DNA from: Candidula unifasciata
Lineage: Eukaryota; Mollusca; Gastropoda; Stylommatophora; Geomitridae
Assembly (NCBI GenBank): GCA_905116865.2
Contig: CAJHNH020006246.1
Location: 62,001-126,000 of the forward strand
DNA: 64,000 nt
Direction: 5' to 3'
Below, piece by piece: positions 11,701 through 22,651 of this stretch. Every line of letters begins with the position of its first letter. Position 1 is the first letter of the stretch. The position numbers and the translations under genes were made by a program. Under the pieces are notes generated by a model. The model had not been told where the DNA came from and did not search any database. It was given only the letters and a program-made list of their open reading frames with translations.

Positions 11701-13356
11701 TCTATCACCATTTAGGACACACAATGTTTTTGAGCTACACTAAGCTCTGGCACTGGTAGGCTGTTTGAGTTATGAGCTCCCACATATTGATGATGTCAGG
11801 AACCTTCACAGGTGTCAGCTGGTGGGTGGTTGGTTTATGGTTAGTTTATGGTTGGTTTATGGTTAGTTTATGGTTGGTGGGTGTTGGTTGGACTGTGAAA
11901 CTTCTGCCAGCTCCTCACAAAGGATACATCCTGTCAAGAAAATATCTCAGAATTAGTCATCACCAAGAGGGTAACATCTTGACAGGAAAGACAGAACAAG
12001 CATCAGTCATCAACCCCCATCTGCTTACTCCACCCTGCTCTCCTGTTTCATTCCTCAGAATGCCTCTCCAGACCAAGAGACATAAGTCTCCTATATTCAT
12101 CTGTCTGTTTAGTGCAAGAGAAGGCACGTCAGATATACAGTGGAGATAGATAGAGTGTTCTAACACATATATCACTCTCTCTCTCTCCCCTCCCCTCTAC
12201 ACACAGACACCAATATTTACTGTCAGTACCTTCATTCCTTACACTCCCCAAAAGCCCGTCTTACCATCCATTGATCTGGGTCAACCATACTCATACACTG
12301 GCCGACACAGTCCTGACCTAATTCTGTCCCCATTTTGTATGCACAAACTTCTGTGGCCAGTTTAAATAGTACACACTTGTAAGGTTTTAAGTTTACCAGT
12401 ATGAGTGGGTTATTTAAGGCATAGGCTATTTAGTCTGTACAGGGGAGGGTCTACATTCGAATCCGCTTCTCTAGCGATCAAGACCGGTCGAACTATGTGT
12501 GATCCCACAGCCGATACTGATCTCTCTACAGCAGTGACTACTTTACAGACATCATTTTAGGTACTCGTAAACTATAATTAACTTACCCAAGCATATGCAA
12601 AAACTGAGACATTCCAGATCGCCTTGAAAAGTGAAATTATACAGGCATAGATTGACACGTCTGGACGCTTGGAGCCGACAAGAGAGAATAGCGTCACTTA
12701 GACACTTCAGGCGTTGGTAAAAAAAAGAAGTCCCTAGTATACATGGGCAAGGAGTGCATCGGTTTCTAAGAACCCTCAAATAACTCCTCTAATATATATC
12801 AAAGATATATACATTTAAAAGTGGAGTTTAGTTAAAGCAACCAGAAAAGGTAGACATAATAATGTTGTCCAGTAAAGACCTATATATATAGATATAAGGG
12901 ACTATATCTTTCCGGACGAGTCCAAGTTTGAATTTTGTGAAGATTTACAGGTAAGTTAGGTTACCAGTCTTACAGACTGATGCGTAATGGCTTATCATTC
13001 CACGACAAACAATGGTATCAAGAGCCGACCATTGAGGCAGCACTGGCAAACTACTGAACATAAAAATTCATAGAAAAACCACAACAGCCAAAAAATGCTG
13101 AGGTTGGTTCTTCAGCGTCCTGTAAAGGACATGCAGCTAACTTTGTTTTTTAACATGTGTATGAAATATCTTGAGGTCTTATTCTCAACTTAATAAACGC
13201 GTTTTCTTGTTCTTTTACAGATTCTTTTTGGCAAGCTTCTACTCACGCTACGACCCGTACCACTTTGTTATTAATGCCAGCGCGCTGATACTGAGTCTAA
13301 TACCAAAACTGCCGCAGCTGCATAAAGTGAGGCTTTTCGGCATCAATAAATACTAG
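5605..13356 (+). CDS. ORMDL: ORMDL family protein, whole gene (3 coding exons)
   Basis: ORMDL proteins sit in the ER membrane, bind serine palmitoyltransferase and restrain sphingolipid synthesis when ceramide is high. The three exons join in frame (174 + 152 + 136 nt) to 153 residues plus stop, exactly the length of vertebrate ORMDL1-3. Landmarks: MNVG start; hydrophobic stretch at about residues 22-47; WTLTN 49-53; KGTPWE 68-73; WEQIDYG 86-92; FTATKKFL 95-102; hydrophobic 103-115 and 124-136; C terminus IPKLPQLH to FGINKY at 136-153. Intron phases are 0 and 2. A 5' UTR exon is likely, because an acceptor-like tract (ttctttcttatgtag) precedes the ATG by 29 nt. Odd points: residue 13 is Thr where human and fly ORMDL have Asn, and intron 1 opens with a minisatellite copied from the exon edge. 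Which vertebrate paralogue it matches best cannot be judged here. Confidence 0.96.
5752..6510 (+). repeat. 55-56 bp minisatellite iterating the ORMDL exon 1 edge and splice donor
   Basis: Fourteen copies start with an actct motif at 5752, 5807, 5863, 5918, 5973, 6029, 6085, 6140, 6196, 6252, 6308, 6364, 6420 and 6473, so the period is 53-56 bp. The first copy is the real exon end (LTNILHDL codons plus donor). Later copies keep the exon-like part (ctgactgatgtactacat) and the donor-like part. GTAAGT is perfect in eight copies including the true one; others read GTTAAGT. It lies wholly at the 5' end of intron 1. The last copy is degenerate. Confidence 0.95.
6962..7650 (+). pseudogene. RTE-like LINE, C-terminal part
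   Basis: Broken frame reading [36 protein letters not shown], then after stops [12 protein letters not shown], then [38 protein letters not shown] and a tail of gaagaagaag. The KYLGSI-DGR, WTL, KWFGH, GRPRKRW order is the usual end of RTE-type LINEs. It lies in ORMDL intron 1, sense orientation. Confidence 0.8.
7734..7885 (+). CDS. ORMDL: ORMDL coding exon 2
   Basis: Encodes residues 59-109: the [11 protein letters not shown] segment, the [11 protein letters not shown] block and the FTATKKFLT block, the most conserved part of the family. The acceptor is tactttccag before tgcatg; the exon ends in phase 2 (gca tt) before donor GTGAGT. The residue spliced across the junction is Leu109. Confidence 0.95.
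7886..8799. other. ORMDL intron 2, first part; nothing recognised
   Basis: AT-rich intronic sequence with poly-A and poly-T runs; no exon or repeat identified. Confidence 0.5.
8800..9560 (+). pseudogene. Two tandem LINE C-terminal fragments
   Basis: 8890-9310 reads [20 protein letters not shown], then [13 protein letters not shown], in a decayed frame. 9300-9560 repeats the same segment from the AFEL-C-R block. Both are heavily mutated RTE-like LINE tails. Confidence 0.6.
9775..9905 (-). repeat. SINE family A fragment
   Basis: Contains tgggtaatgtggtcagcatt and the ggctgtgtcgacctg-type end, matching the body of the SINE at 51703-51968. Confidence 0.6.
9906..11139. other. ORMDL intron 2, middle; no gene seen
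   Basis: No protein homology or repeat identified apart from a G10 run at 10288-10297. Confidence 0.5.
11140..11245 (+). repeat. Unclassified repeat shared with 41490-41575
   Basis: gggcaactcaagtattggca and acttggctggac segments match gaggtaaggcaactcaagta and acttggccagac at 41485-41560. Looser similarity may extend beyond; the family is unknown. Confidence 0.45.
11246..12964. other. ORMDL intron 2, unclassified, with short tandem repeat
   Basis: A 22-bp unit (ggttggtttatggttagttt) repeats about two and a half times at 11827-11882. Near 12450 a B-box-like acattcgaatcc occurs without a convincing tRNA fold. No gene seen. Confidence 0.45.
12965..13148 (+). repeat. SINE family B, 3' part
   Basis: Body ending ggttggttcttcagcgtcct and gtaaaggacatgcagctaac, as in the copies at 5228 and 17936, without a clear tRNA-like head. 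It ends about 70 nt before ORMDL exon 3. Confidence 0.65.
13221..13356 (+). CDS. ORMDL: ORMDL coding exon 3 with stop
   Basis: Encodes residues 110-153 and the TAG stop: [11 protein letters not shown], a membrane segment rich in I, L and V, then IPKLPQLH and the invariant-looking C terminus FGINKY. The acceptor is tgttcttttacag. An AATAAA overlaps the last codons (13345-13350) and another lies at 13548; either could be the poly(A) signal, the second being more plausible by distance. Confidence 0.95.
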
Positions 13357-15299
13357 CAATCATGCATATCTTTTATTCATTAGACTGAGCACCTGAAGGG
13401 ATTTTCTGAGTGCTATGACGTCATTTATAAGAATGAATTGAAATAATTGTTCTGTAGTGTTTTGACCATAATTCTGTATATCAGTGGGTTTTAGTTTTCT
13501 GAATGATTCTGGGCGCCAGCCAGCCTCATAATAGAAGTTTAATGTTGAATAAAGAGTCAGCATCACAGTATTCTGGACATTCCAATAAGCACTCCGTCCC
13601 CATCTTCAGCAGCAGGCACAGAGTTCTAATTCCGCTGATTACCAGTCTGATTGTATATCCATCTAGCTTTTTCCTGAGTGTTTAGCACCAGCCAGATCCC
13701 TAGGTCGTTGCTCACAGCAAAAATTCTCCTTAGACCTGATGATCCATCTGTGTCCGCAGCGGTTACCACCCCTGAAGAGCCCTTACAACATCTAGCTTGT
13801 TATGCATCAGGTCGTCACCGAATTGTGCAGAGCCGGCCAGCCTGTCTGCCTGTTTACTTCCCATCACCAGCATAACCCAGAGAAAATATCCAAAGGAGAC
13901 TGACTACTGGGACCTCTGAAGCGATCAGTGTGTTCTGTGAGTCAGTTAGAATTAAAGAGATTTGAATATAGAAAGTACGATGGCTGATGTGAATTGCTCT
14001 TCACCTTTTAAGATTTGTTTAATAACACAGCTGGTGTCTGGCTTGTGGGTAATGCATGCAGTTTTATCATTCCTGTGTACCAGGTTTAGATTCACGTGCA
14101 GGTGACTGTGTTGTTCTTTTTTTTTTTTTTTTGACAATGGTATGAGTGTTGATCGTGCATTAGGCAGTGAAATACTACTGAAGATAAAATTGCCTAGTAA
14201 AACCACAAAAACCTATAAATGCCGGGGTTGTTTTCCAATGTCCTGTAGAGCAGGGCTGTTAAACCAGTGGCTCGCTGGCCGATTCCAGCTCTTAGAGGCC
14301 TGGCAAATGGGCCACAGATTATTGCTAATTGTATTAATGATCTTTCTGTGCTTTGGCTTCTGCCCTGTGACAGTCACCATTTTCAAGATTTTGGCCCCTT
14401 GGTAAACTGTAGCTGACTTTCATTATCCAAGACATTCTCAGCTTGTGAGATCAAATCATTATCTTGCCATTTCATTATTCCTCACATAGTTTTTGCAGTC
14501 TAGTCCCCCATTCCACTCTATTGAAATCAGGTACTGTTAGATATTTCATCAGGATACGTGAGCTTTAAGTGATTTTGTGTTTTTGTGTGGTTTTGTATGA
14601 TTTATATTTGTGCTGATGAAGTCTCTATAGCCGCAGTGTTCACGTTCCGTGTGTGTTTGTTATATTGTGAAGCTCGCTGATATACTTTTCATTTAGTTTT
14701 ATATCTTTCCTGGATAGTTTTAAGTGTGATGAAGGTGGTCCTTTAATTCAGCCTCATCCAGAAAGCCCTTCTTCATCTGACTTTCAAAAGTGTGAAAAGG
14801 GGAGTGGAATGAAAGGCAGAAATAACAGATAGGTGATCCCTGGCTTGCCAACACAGCAGTCAGTCACAGTTGAGTAAGAATGGTTTTTCTGGGTGTATTC
14901 AGCTGTAAGGATGACTCAGCTTTGTACAATAATGGTACCAGCAAAAACTGACACTTTCGGCTGGTGCAAATTTCCCTTAAATGTCACTCCCCACCCCTTC
15001 CCCCTTTTCAACAAATGGGTTGTTTGTTTTAAAGACAATTTGACATCCAATCAGCCTCAGTAATTGAGGTCACCGGGTCATGGAATGAGTCACCCGATCA
15101 TATATCTTTAGACCCCAGAGAATTTATTCCATTTAATGATCTACTCTGTGCCGAATGATTACTCCTTTTATTCATCTTCAGATATTTTTAGAGAAAAAAT
15201 AAAAGGCACATGAAAAAATTTTAAAACTTTTATTAGTGAACTCTATAAAATTATGCTTTTTGAATTATTTCTATCAAGAATTCCAACAGAGTCATGACG
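13357..15299. other. ORMDL 3' UTR and intergenic sequence
   Basis: Presumed 3' UTR to about 13550 (AATAAA at 13548). 14190-14255 holds a short SINE B fragment (aaatgccggggttg). Nothing else recognised; no gene. Confidence 0.5.
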
Positions 15300-15322
15300 C
15301 CCCCCCCCCCCCCCCCCCCCCC
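15300..15322. repeat. Poly-C run (23 bp)
   Basis: Uninterrupted C from 15300 to 15322. One of several long G/C homopolymers in this window. Confidence 0.95.
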
Positions 15323-15554
15323 GACTTTTTTTTAATGTGGTCAAGTGGTTAAAACTGATGAGGCAAGAAACTGGTCATCCTGACCTCTTACCACTAGAAT
15401 GTTTCTTATATTTGTAAGGTCCTATCATAATAAACCTCTGTGGCGGTATCTGCTTGGAAGAGTATCTTTAAATGTAGATCTGTTGTAATACATTATAAAT
15501 GTACTGTATAAATAAAATAAAAAATCCCATTCCATGCCTATGGCGCAATGGTCA

Positions 15555-15995
15555 TGTAGCAAAGGTTGGGCTAAGTTGTCATCTTTCGAGTCCCAAGTCA
15601 CTGCCACCAAGTACTAAGTCAAGTTTCAAGTCACCAAGAATGCTTCCAAGTCAAGTCCCGAGTCAGGGTACTTCATGTAACAAGTCATTTGCAAGTATAA
15701 AAAATACAAAACCTGAAATGGCACTGAAAACAACTTTTTTTAACTGTACAAAAAATTGGAAGAAATCTTATGTGAAAGCTTGATAAACTGAAACAGAATT
15801 CATTCTGCCCTGTTTTAAATTGTGGCTTTGATCACCAAACCTACCTCACAGTGGCTAGCCACAGAGAATAAGTTGTACCAAGTCTTTAAAGCTACAAGGC
15901 AAGTGGCTAGACAAATCCCTACGTCAAATCAAAAGTCGCTACTTATGTGACTCAAGTCGGACTTGAATCCAAGTCACGCGACTCAGGTCCTGACC
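15555..15995. repeat. AAGTC-rich element, probable non-autonomous DNA transposon
   Basis: Both ends are packed with CAAGTC/GAGTC motifs: about eight to ten in 15585-15690, and several in 15935-15985 (gactcaagtcggacttg, ccaagtcacgcgactcag). The centre is unique AT-rich sequence. Direct and inverted AAGTC clusters at both ends resemble subterminal repeats of hAT-type elements; exact termini are unclear. Confidence 0.45.
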
Positions 15996-17020
15996 TGTGG
16001 AATATGTTTTGTGTTGTTCATTATTTATATATTTTCTATACATGTAACTTTTTATATTGTCACTGATGTTTTTGCTGAATTTTAATTTATATTAAAAAAT
16101 ATTGAAAATTTATTAATCAGGGTCATAAAAGTACCATCATCATGTCCCATGCTGTTAAGTGTAAGTGGTCGTAGTTCACCATCTCCCATGGCCACCAGTC
16201 TTGGATCAAGTCTGTGTTCTTGTCATGATTTTGCCATTTGACATAGCCATCCAAGAATTTTTGCAGTAATTGCAGTTTTTTAAAAACAAATAAAATATAG
16301 TTTTTCTAACATTCATAGTTTTTTTTTTTTTTTTTTACATTTGCATCTGGTTAAAAATGGTTGTGCAGGTTGTGACACTTCCTTGGGTGGGCTGTGTACC
16401 AAAGCAACATGTATCTGCTCCACAGTTACGGAAGCCTCCTTAGATGGGGGGGGGGGGGGGGGGGGCGAGTGCCCATGTTCTGGACCTGCCTTTTCCTGAG
16501 GGTTGACCAGCCATTCATGTGTGCATGTTGGTGATACCTTATATGGATTAGGGAGCAAAGACAATGACACAGCGAGGCTGTGTAATGTCTGATAAAACTA
16601 ACTGGAAATACTAACCTCAGACAACAAATGCCTAAAGAAGTCAGATAAGCCTATGACGCAGCGAGGCTGTGTAATGTCTGAAAAAACTAACTGGAAATGC
16701 TAACCCCAGACAACAAATGCCTAAAGAAGTCGGATATGCCTGCCAAAAGGTACAAATATTGCAGTCATGCTGTAAACAGACAAAGGACAAATGGAGTAAA
16801 ACCTCAATAATACGAATTCCAAAATACAGAAAAAAATCAAGAGTTTATGTTTAAACAAATTTGTGCTAATTGGGGACTCATCATCATCATGCATAATATA
16901 AAAACTAAAATTGTGTTCATGTTAACCAGGTGTTTGTCTTAAGTGAGTTCATTTTAATGAAGTTTTACTATATATACAAAACATATATTTGACGAACAAG
17001 GAAAGTTACCCTGAAAAAAA
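15996..17020. other. Intergenic; poly-G run and 89-bp duplication
   Basis: G20 run at 16446-16465. Two direct copies of 89 bp at 16564-16652 and 16653-16741 (gcgaggctgtgtaatgtctg). No gene seen. Confidence 0.7.
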
Positions 17021-17059
17021 TTGCTTTTCACACAGACTTGGTTTTACTGTAAGCATACT

Positions 17060-17410
17060 TTACAGGAAGTTGCAGTGGACCAAGAGGTGAAGAAAAGATT
17101 CTGGCGATGGATAGGACACATGTTGAAAAAACCTGAGAACAATATAACTAGATTGTCTCTGCAGTGGAACCCACAGGGGGGCATAGTAATAAAGGAAGTC
17201 CAAAAAAAAACTTATGAACAATAAAGCTAGAGAGTGAATTTAAAAAGATGGAAAGAGCTGCATGTGATAGCGAAATATAGAACGACTTGGCATGAGTTGG
17301 TTGAGGGCCTATGCTCCACTTGGGGACAGAAAGGTAGAAGATGATACTTTACATGAATGTTAATACTGGCTGCAGCGATGTGGTTATGTCCCGGGATACT
17401 GATAATACAG
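17060..17410 (+). pseudogene. LINE C-terminal fragment
   Basis: Reads EVAVDQEVKKRFWRWIGHML, then NNITRLSLQWNPQGG, then decayed FKKMERAACDS. The RFWRWIGH and LQWNPQG blocks match the post-RT tail of LINEs like those at 35265 and 38630. Confidence 0.65.
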
Positions 17411-17559
17411 AGATGCTTCACCTAATGAAGATAATTCGCTTCAGAAACATTTGTTAGCTTCCTGTGTAAGACTCAAAATGTCCTTAGTAATGCAGCATTT
17501 TTTTTTAACATCGCATGTTGGCATTCTTCCTTTTTTGTTGCTGTTCTCATCCTCCTCTG

Positions 17560-18270
17560 ATAATCACTTTATTCTCGTTCTTTTCCTCATCTAGGTCCTT
17601 TTTCAAATCCTCAAGATCCTCTGTTGCCACATCTTCAGTGTGTGCTTCAACTAATTCTTCTACATCATCTTCATTATCCTCCCAAATGTAGTGCTTTGCT
17701 CGAGGAAACTATCTTGTCCATTATTTTCAGTAGCAAATTCCATAGCAGCATCTTCAGCATCTTGAACACTGGGAACAGCACTTCTTATCTTGTGGCAGTC
17801 TGGCAGCAATGTGTCCCAAGCCATGGATAGGACTTGAAAATCATAAGGGATATGATGCTGATCGTTCCAGAATTCTCTCGAAGTCAGAATGGTAAATGAG
17901 ATTGTTTCAAAACATCTTTGTAACCTGTGTTTTGTATAAAGTTAGTTGCATATCCTTTACAGGACACTGCAGAACCAACGCCAGCAATTTTTTTTTAGGT
18001 TGTTGTGGTTTTTCTAGGCAAATTTTACGCTCAGTACCACTGTTTAAACCAACGCAAGACAAATCGTCCGCAGCTGGGATCAAACCCGGCATTACAAAAC
18101 ACGTTGGCAATGCCTAAGCCACAGACGCTGACTTGTTTTGTATACAACTTCTTGAAGTTTAATATGACCTGCTGACCCATGGGTTGCAAAACAGGTTTGT
18201 TATTTTCAGGAAGAAACGTTATCTTGATAAAACTGAATACTTCTTCCAAATCTTCAGCTCACAACATGAC
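17560..18270 (-). pseudogene. Tigger/pogo-like DDE transposase relic split by a SINE
   Basis: Minus strand from 18270: AEDLEEVFSFIKITFLPENN, then VLQPMGQQVILNFKKLYTK, the DDE-D core of Tigger/CENP-B-like transposases (consensus FLPPNTTSLIQPMDQGVI). The catalytic Asp of QPMD is Gly here. A family B SINE (17936-18130) interrupts; beyond it REFWNDQHHI and AWDTLLPDCHKIRSAV continue the C-terminal part, then stops. Inactive. Confidence 0.75.
17936..18130 (-). repeat. SINE family B inserted in Tigger relic
   Basis: Reverse strand: gtctgtggcttaggcattgc (A-box-like), gggtttgatcccagctgcgg (B-box), body ending gttctgcagtgtcctgtaaa. It separates the two halves of the transposase frame, so it is younger than the transposase. 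Confidence 0.88.
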
Positions 18271-20044
18271 CACTAAAAAATATCTTGATCCAATCTAAAT
18301 TCTGAGGTAGAAAAAAACAGTGAAAAAAGTCAGCTGGGTCACTCATTAGCTGTATTTTAGACAGGTAACAGTAGGGATGGAGATGTCTTAAATAAATCAA
18401 CTTACTGAATGAAGATGGTCTATTCAATAAAAGCCATGTTGGAGGGAAAACTGAAGTTATGTGAGCAAACAGTTGACAGGAATACAAATTAAAAAATGGA
18501 TGAACACAATTATGTCACCAAAGTGTACAACCAGGGTATAAGATAAAGAGTGTGATTTAAAAGGCAGTAAGCTTTTGTTCTGTAGATGATACCTGAATGA
18601 TGGATGAAGAGAAGTGGTTAGTTGTTTTAGAAGCAGATATTCCACATTGTGAATATGTCATAAGAGGGGTAACTCCCGGCTTTCTGATGCTTTTAACTAC
18701 CCCAAAGCATCTAGAATTAACGCCAACCCACCTAAATCCCACAAGAGAGTGCAGCATAGATCCAACGAATGCATGCAACCTAAAAAATTGGACTGTTAGG
18801 GGGGAGATATTGGGATAGAACCAAACTATCTTTTAGTACCCTTTTCTTACTGCCTTTCAGAGTGGTGTAGGGCAGGAGTCATTTTAAGACTGAGACTGAA
18901 GATCGTACAACTGGTGAAACCTCCACAAACTGCCAAAGTTTGTTTTTTGTTAGTTGAGGTTCCAGTTACATTGCAAACATATCACCCCATAATTGATCCA
19001 TTCCTGTGCCAGTGGAAATCAAACAAAATGTCCCCATTTTAAACAAGTGATAAACTTGTCAGCTCCAGCAAAATCTTGAATCTCGCATGTGCAAAGTGAA
19101 AATGCATCCATGTAGCTGTCAGATGTGCCAATACTAACAGTCCCAAAAAAAAGCAGCTGTAAGCCATGCTAACACTAAATGTCCTACTCCAGAACAGCTG
19201 CTCACTGTTGGCACAAACGATCAACCATGAAAGCTGGCATAGCATCTGTAAAAGTACAAGCAATTCTAAATGTGATCGGCCACATGTTATTTTAGTGCAG
19301 TCAAAACATGCCGCAAGCAGAACAGAAAAACAGTCTGCATGAAATACACAGCTCATAGTGTCACACCAAGCACTAAACTTAGCTGGGCTATAACCCTTTA
19401 GACTCCTAATCCAAAAATGGGGAATCTGCAGAAGCAAACCTAGGTGCAAATAAATAACTTTCCAGAGCACCAGCGGTCAGTCAGCTATCGACCCCTTTTT
19501 GCCAGAAGTCTCGCAGCAGTACAAATATAAAATTACAATTTTTCCTAATAAAAGACCAGCAAGAAAAAAAACAAAATCAGGACAATGATACAACATTTAT
19601 TTGAAGAAAATTTGAAGCAACTAATGATGTATTTTATTGACAAATGCTCCATCCACTAAATATACAAGGCAATAATAAATGATATATTTTCACAGACAAT
19701 CTGGAAAGACGTGGTAAAAATTATAATTTAATTCAAATGACCTTTTTAATAAACAAGGATGCAGTATTTATTCTGATAAGTTTCCTAGATAACTCAGTGG
19801 TACATAAGTGAGTATTATCATCAAAGAGAGCTAGCTACTTCAGTGGTAAATCAAAGGGGATGTTTTACATAAAGTTAAATAGAGCTATATTAGTGGTAAA
19901 TAACAAGTACTGATGTTATCTCATAAATCAGAGAGCTACTTCAATGGGAAATAAATGATAATGTAGTTCAATTACCTGATTATTGAATTAACTGACATTA
20001 CTGCAGACTGGGCATACCCATAAATGCTGTGTCTCCCACAGTGA
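18271..20044. other. Intergenic, no gene seen
   Basis: No recognisable protein. 19340-19410 (cagctcatagtgtcacacca) is similar to 23375-23440 (cagctcacagtgttacgcca), a low-copy repeat of unknown type. Confidence 0.5.
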
Positions 20045-20795
20045 ATGTCTCAAGGTGTAGACGCTGACTGTTCCAGCAGCCCTTGGTTGTACTCATGTCA
20101 CAGTGTTCCTCTCACATGTTCTTTCTTATTTCATCCCCATCATCATCCCGTAACACTACGTGTCGTTGGTTCACCAGTTTTTGTTAACTGTCTGATCATC
20201 TCTCTCCAACTTTGGCAGTCAGTTGCGATGGAGTTCATGGTTGCATGCCTACAGCCTGTCCAGTCAGTCAAGTTCTGTATTCAGGTCTTTCTTGTTCTGC
20301 CTTTTCTCTTTCCCTCTACTGAACCCTGCAGTATTGTTTCTGAAAGGCCGTTAGATCTTATTACATGTCAATACTATTTCATTTTCGCCTTTTCACTGTA
20401 GTTAAAACAGGTTCATAGTTGCCAATGTGCTGTATAATTGTATGGCAAACCTCTTTGTTTGTAATGTGGTCTATGTATGATATGCCAGCAATTTTCTGAA
20501 ACATCGCACTTCTAATGCTTTAACTTTCTTTCAAGTTCAGCTGTTAAGGTCCACGTTTCACAGCCATATGTAAATGTACTAATAGCTAGTGCTCTGAGCT
20601 GGGCATTTCTAGACATGATTTCTGGTCGTGACCCCAAGTCACTTAAAATGAATCCTAAATATTTGTCACTTGTTCTAATTTGTGACCTTTAATGTAAATT
20701 GGTGAAATTCTGCCAGCTGGATTATTAGTCACTACTTTTGTTTAGTCCTTAATTCCAAATTTATGAAGCTTTGCACATTTTTCCATTTTCTATCA
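20045..20795 (-). pseudogene. RTE-like LINE fragment
   Basis: Minus strand, broken frame: LHKFGIKDKTKVVTNNPAG, EQVTNIYLGFILSDLGSRPE, ALAISTFTYGCETWTLTAEL, KLKALEVRCFRKLL, then SIATDCQSWREMIRQLTKTG and a gatgatgggg-type 3' end. The YLGF-SD-G, YGCETWTL and WREMI blocks are classic RTE-type LINE features. Confidence 0.75.
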
Positions 20796-21224
20796 TCTAT
20801 CTATCTATAACAATGCATCACCTACCAAAAAAAAAAAACTACCAAATATGTCACATTTTACCTGAAAAGCCATGCATAAAGACAATTCCATTAACCCGTT
20901 TATAGATATATGAATGAAGCAATGTATGGAAGTAACAGAAAGGCACAATGTTAGATGGGCTGTCATGTTTAATTCGTTTACTCTTTGAGAATAAGTTTAT
21001 GTGTTCATTCATTAACAACAGGAAAGACTCATTTTATTTCAATATCAAAGATACCTCTCTACTGATTTTTCAACATTCTGACCCCTGAGTAAACAGTTGA
21101 AGGTGCAGAGGTGAAGTATAATTTATGGAAAAGTGCCAGTTTGTGTGCTTCATAAATGGGATTCCCAGGACCTAGATCAGTCTGTTTATACTTTGTTCTG
21201 TTTCTAATTACGTGTGTTTACTTC
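20796..21224. other. Intergenic, no gene seen
   Basis: AT-rich, no recognised feature. Confidence 0.5.
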
Positions 21225-21412
21225 AAAGTTGAAGTGTATCTGCCTGAAAGGCAAGGAACCAATATTTTGCATATAAATAAGCCAGATATGTAAAACTGAT
21301 GTGCATACAAAACTCAAGTGCTAGAACACAACCAAAGTCCAGAAGTGAATGAACAACCTGGACTTTTCACTAGAGTTTACAGCCAGTGAATGCTAAGTAG
21401 AAGAAGATAATT
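21225..21412 (+). repeat. Repeat D copy (GAA-ended)
   Basis: Contains gtatctgcctgaaaggcaag, ccagaagtgaatgaacaacc and gtttacagccagtgaatgct, ending agtagaagaagat. Same family as 53622-53901; 5' truncated. Confidence 0.75.
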
Positions 21413-21732
21413 ATCAATAACAAAATTAGGGTGCAGGTACATTAGATACATTTTATTCCTAAATTGTAACCCAGAGGAAAACCCAGCACTGTAAACAATT
21501 TATGAATACAGTGGTACCTTGACTTACAAACCACTCTACGTACAAACTTTTTGAGTACCAAAATTTTTCCTGTCCAATTTTCACCTCTACATATGAACCT
21601 AGATTTGAGATACGAACAGTGATGCACTTGCGGTAGAGGAGCATAACACTGAGCTCACCAGTGAAGAGCTATAAAAGTTATGGACCAAACAGGATAAACG
21701 TTAAGAGTTGAGGTGTAAAAGCAGTATTCGGG

Positions 21733-22020
21733 AGCCATCTTAACAAGTGACATTAAAAATAAATTGAAAGAATTAGTCTTCGGAGAATATAGACAACAAC
21801 AAAAAGAGAGCAATATCAACAAGTGACATTTTTTTTCTATCTGAAGAATTAGTCTTCAGAGAACGTAGACAGTAACAAAAATTGAGCAATCTTAACAAGC
21901 AACTTTTTTTTCTTTTTGGAAGAATTAGTCTTCGATAGAACATAGACAGTAACAAAAATGGAGCAATTTTAACAACTGACATTTTTTTTTTTAAATTGTT
22001 AGAATTAGTGAACAAGTGGC
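21733..22020. repeat. About 73-bp tandem repeat, four copies
   Basis: Units share aacaagtgacatttttt, gaagaattagtcttcg and agacagtaacaaaaat. They lie inside the TA-flanked element. Confidence 0.88.
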
Positions 22021-22339
22021 ATCCAAATCAAGCTATTGTTTCTAGAGCACCAATGTCATTAATCATTTTGGAAGGGTTTTAAGGAAATGACAGATGCATG
22101 CAGCGTTCGGTTTTTAAAACCTTCCTGATCAAAGAAACAGAAAGAAGCCACCGGCGACATGAATTTTTCTTCACAATTTAATGGAATGTGATTTTTATAC
22201 TACATTCATATGTATCAAGTAATATGAATAATAAATAAAAATTATTAAGGGTATTTAAAATTCATAATTCTAAAGATGCTCATTCTCACCCATGATTCAT
22301 TTCTTTGCATTTTGTTTATTTCGATTAGAGTGATATTTT

Positions 22340-22651
22340 GGCACTCCTTGCAATAACGGTCGCTACTTGGACGGCAACGGCTGCTTCGTCGGAGTTCAGT
22401 CCCCTGGCTGCAGTGCAATTACGGAGTGGAAAAGAGGGAGCAAAAAAAATGACATAATTGGGTTTGGGTTAGGGTAACACATGTAACGTCGCTAATGTGA
22501 GTCGCAGCGCGTGGTCTAGAAGCCATGTTGAACTCAATTTGTTTTGTGATTCGTGCCTTGACCACTCCGTAATTGCACTGCAGCCAGGGGACTGAACTCC
22601 GACTAAGCGGCCGTCGCCGTCCAAGTAGCGACCGTTTTTGCAAGGAGAACC
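22340..22651. mobile_element. 312-bp foldback element, copy 2
   Basis: Inverse orientation to 3469-3780 and exactly the same length. Arms include cgctacttggacggcaacgg and its complement. The interior has gggtttgggttagggtaac, a telomere-like tract. Flanks gatatttt / aatatttt match 7 of 8, fitting an 8-bp duplication (hAT-like). It is nested in the TA-flanked element 21509-22812. Confidence 0.9.

Noticed and set aside
10930..12550. LTR retrotransposon
   Set aside because: No paired long terminal repeats, primer-binding site or gag/pol motif could be found.
12860..12960. Hammerhead-ribozyme-like words (cggacgagtcc)
   Set aside because: The conserved CUGAUGA and GAAA core elements are not present in the required order.
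16313..16570. Pro-rich minus-strand frame
   Set aside because: The proline run is a translated poly-G tract; flanks show no homology I recognise.
20045..20401. 118-codon plus-strand open frame
   Set aside because: It is antisense to a LINE whose minus-strand motifs are recognisable.
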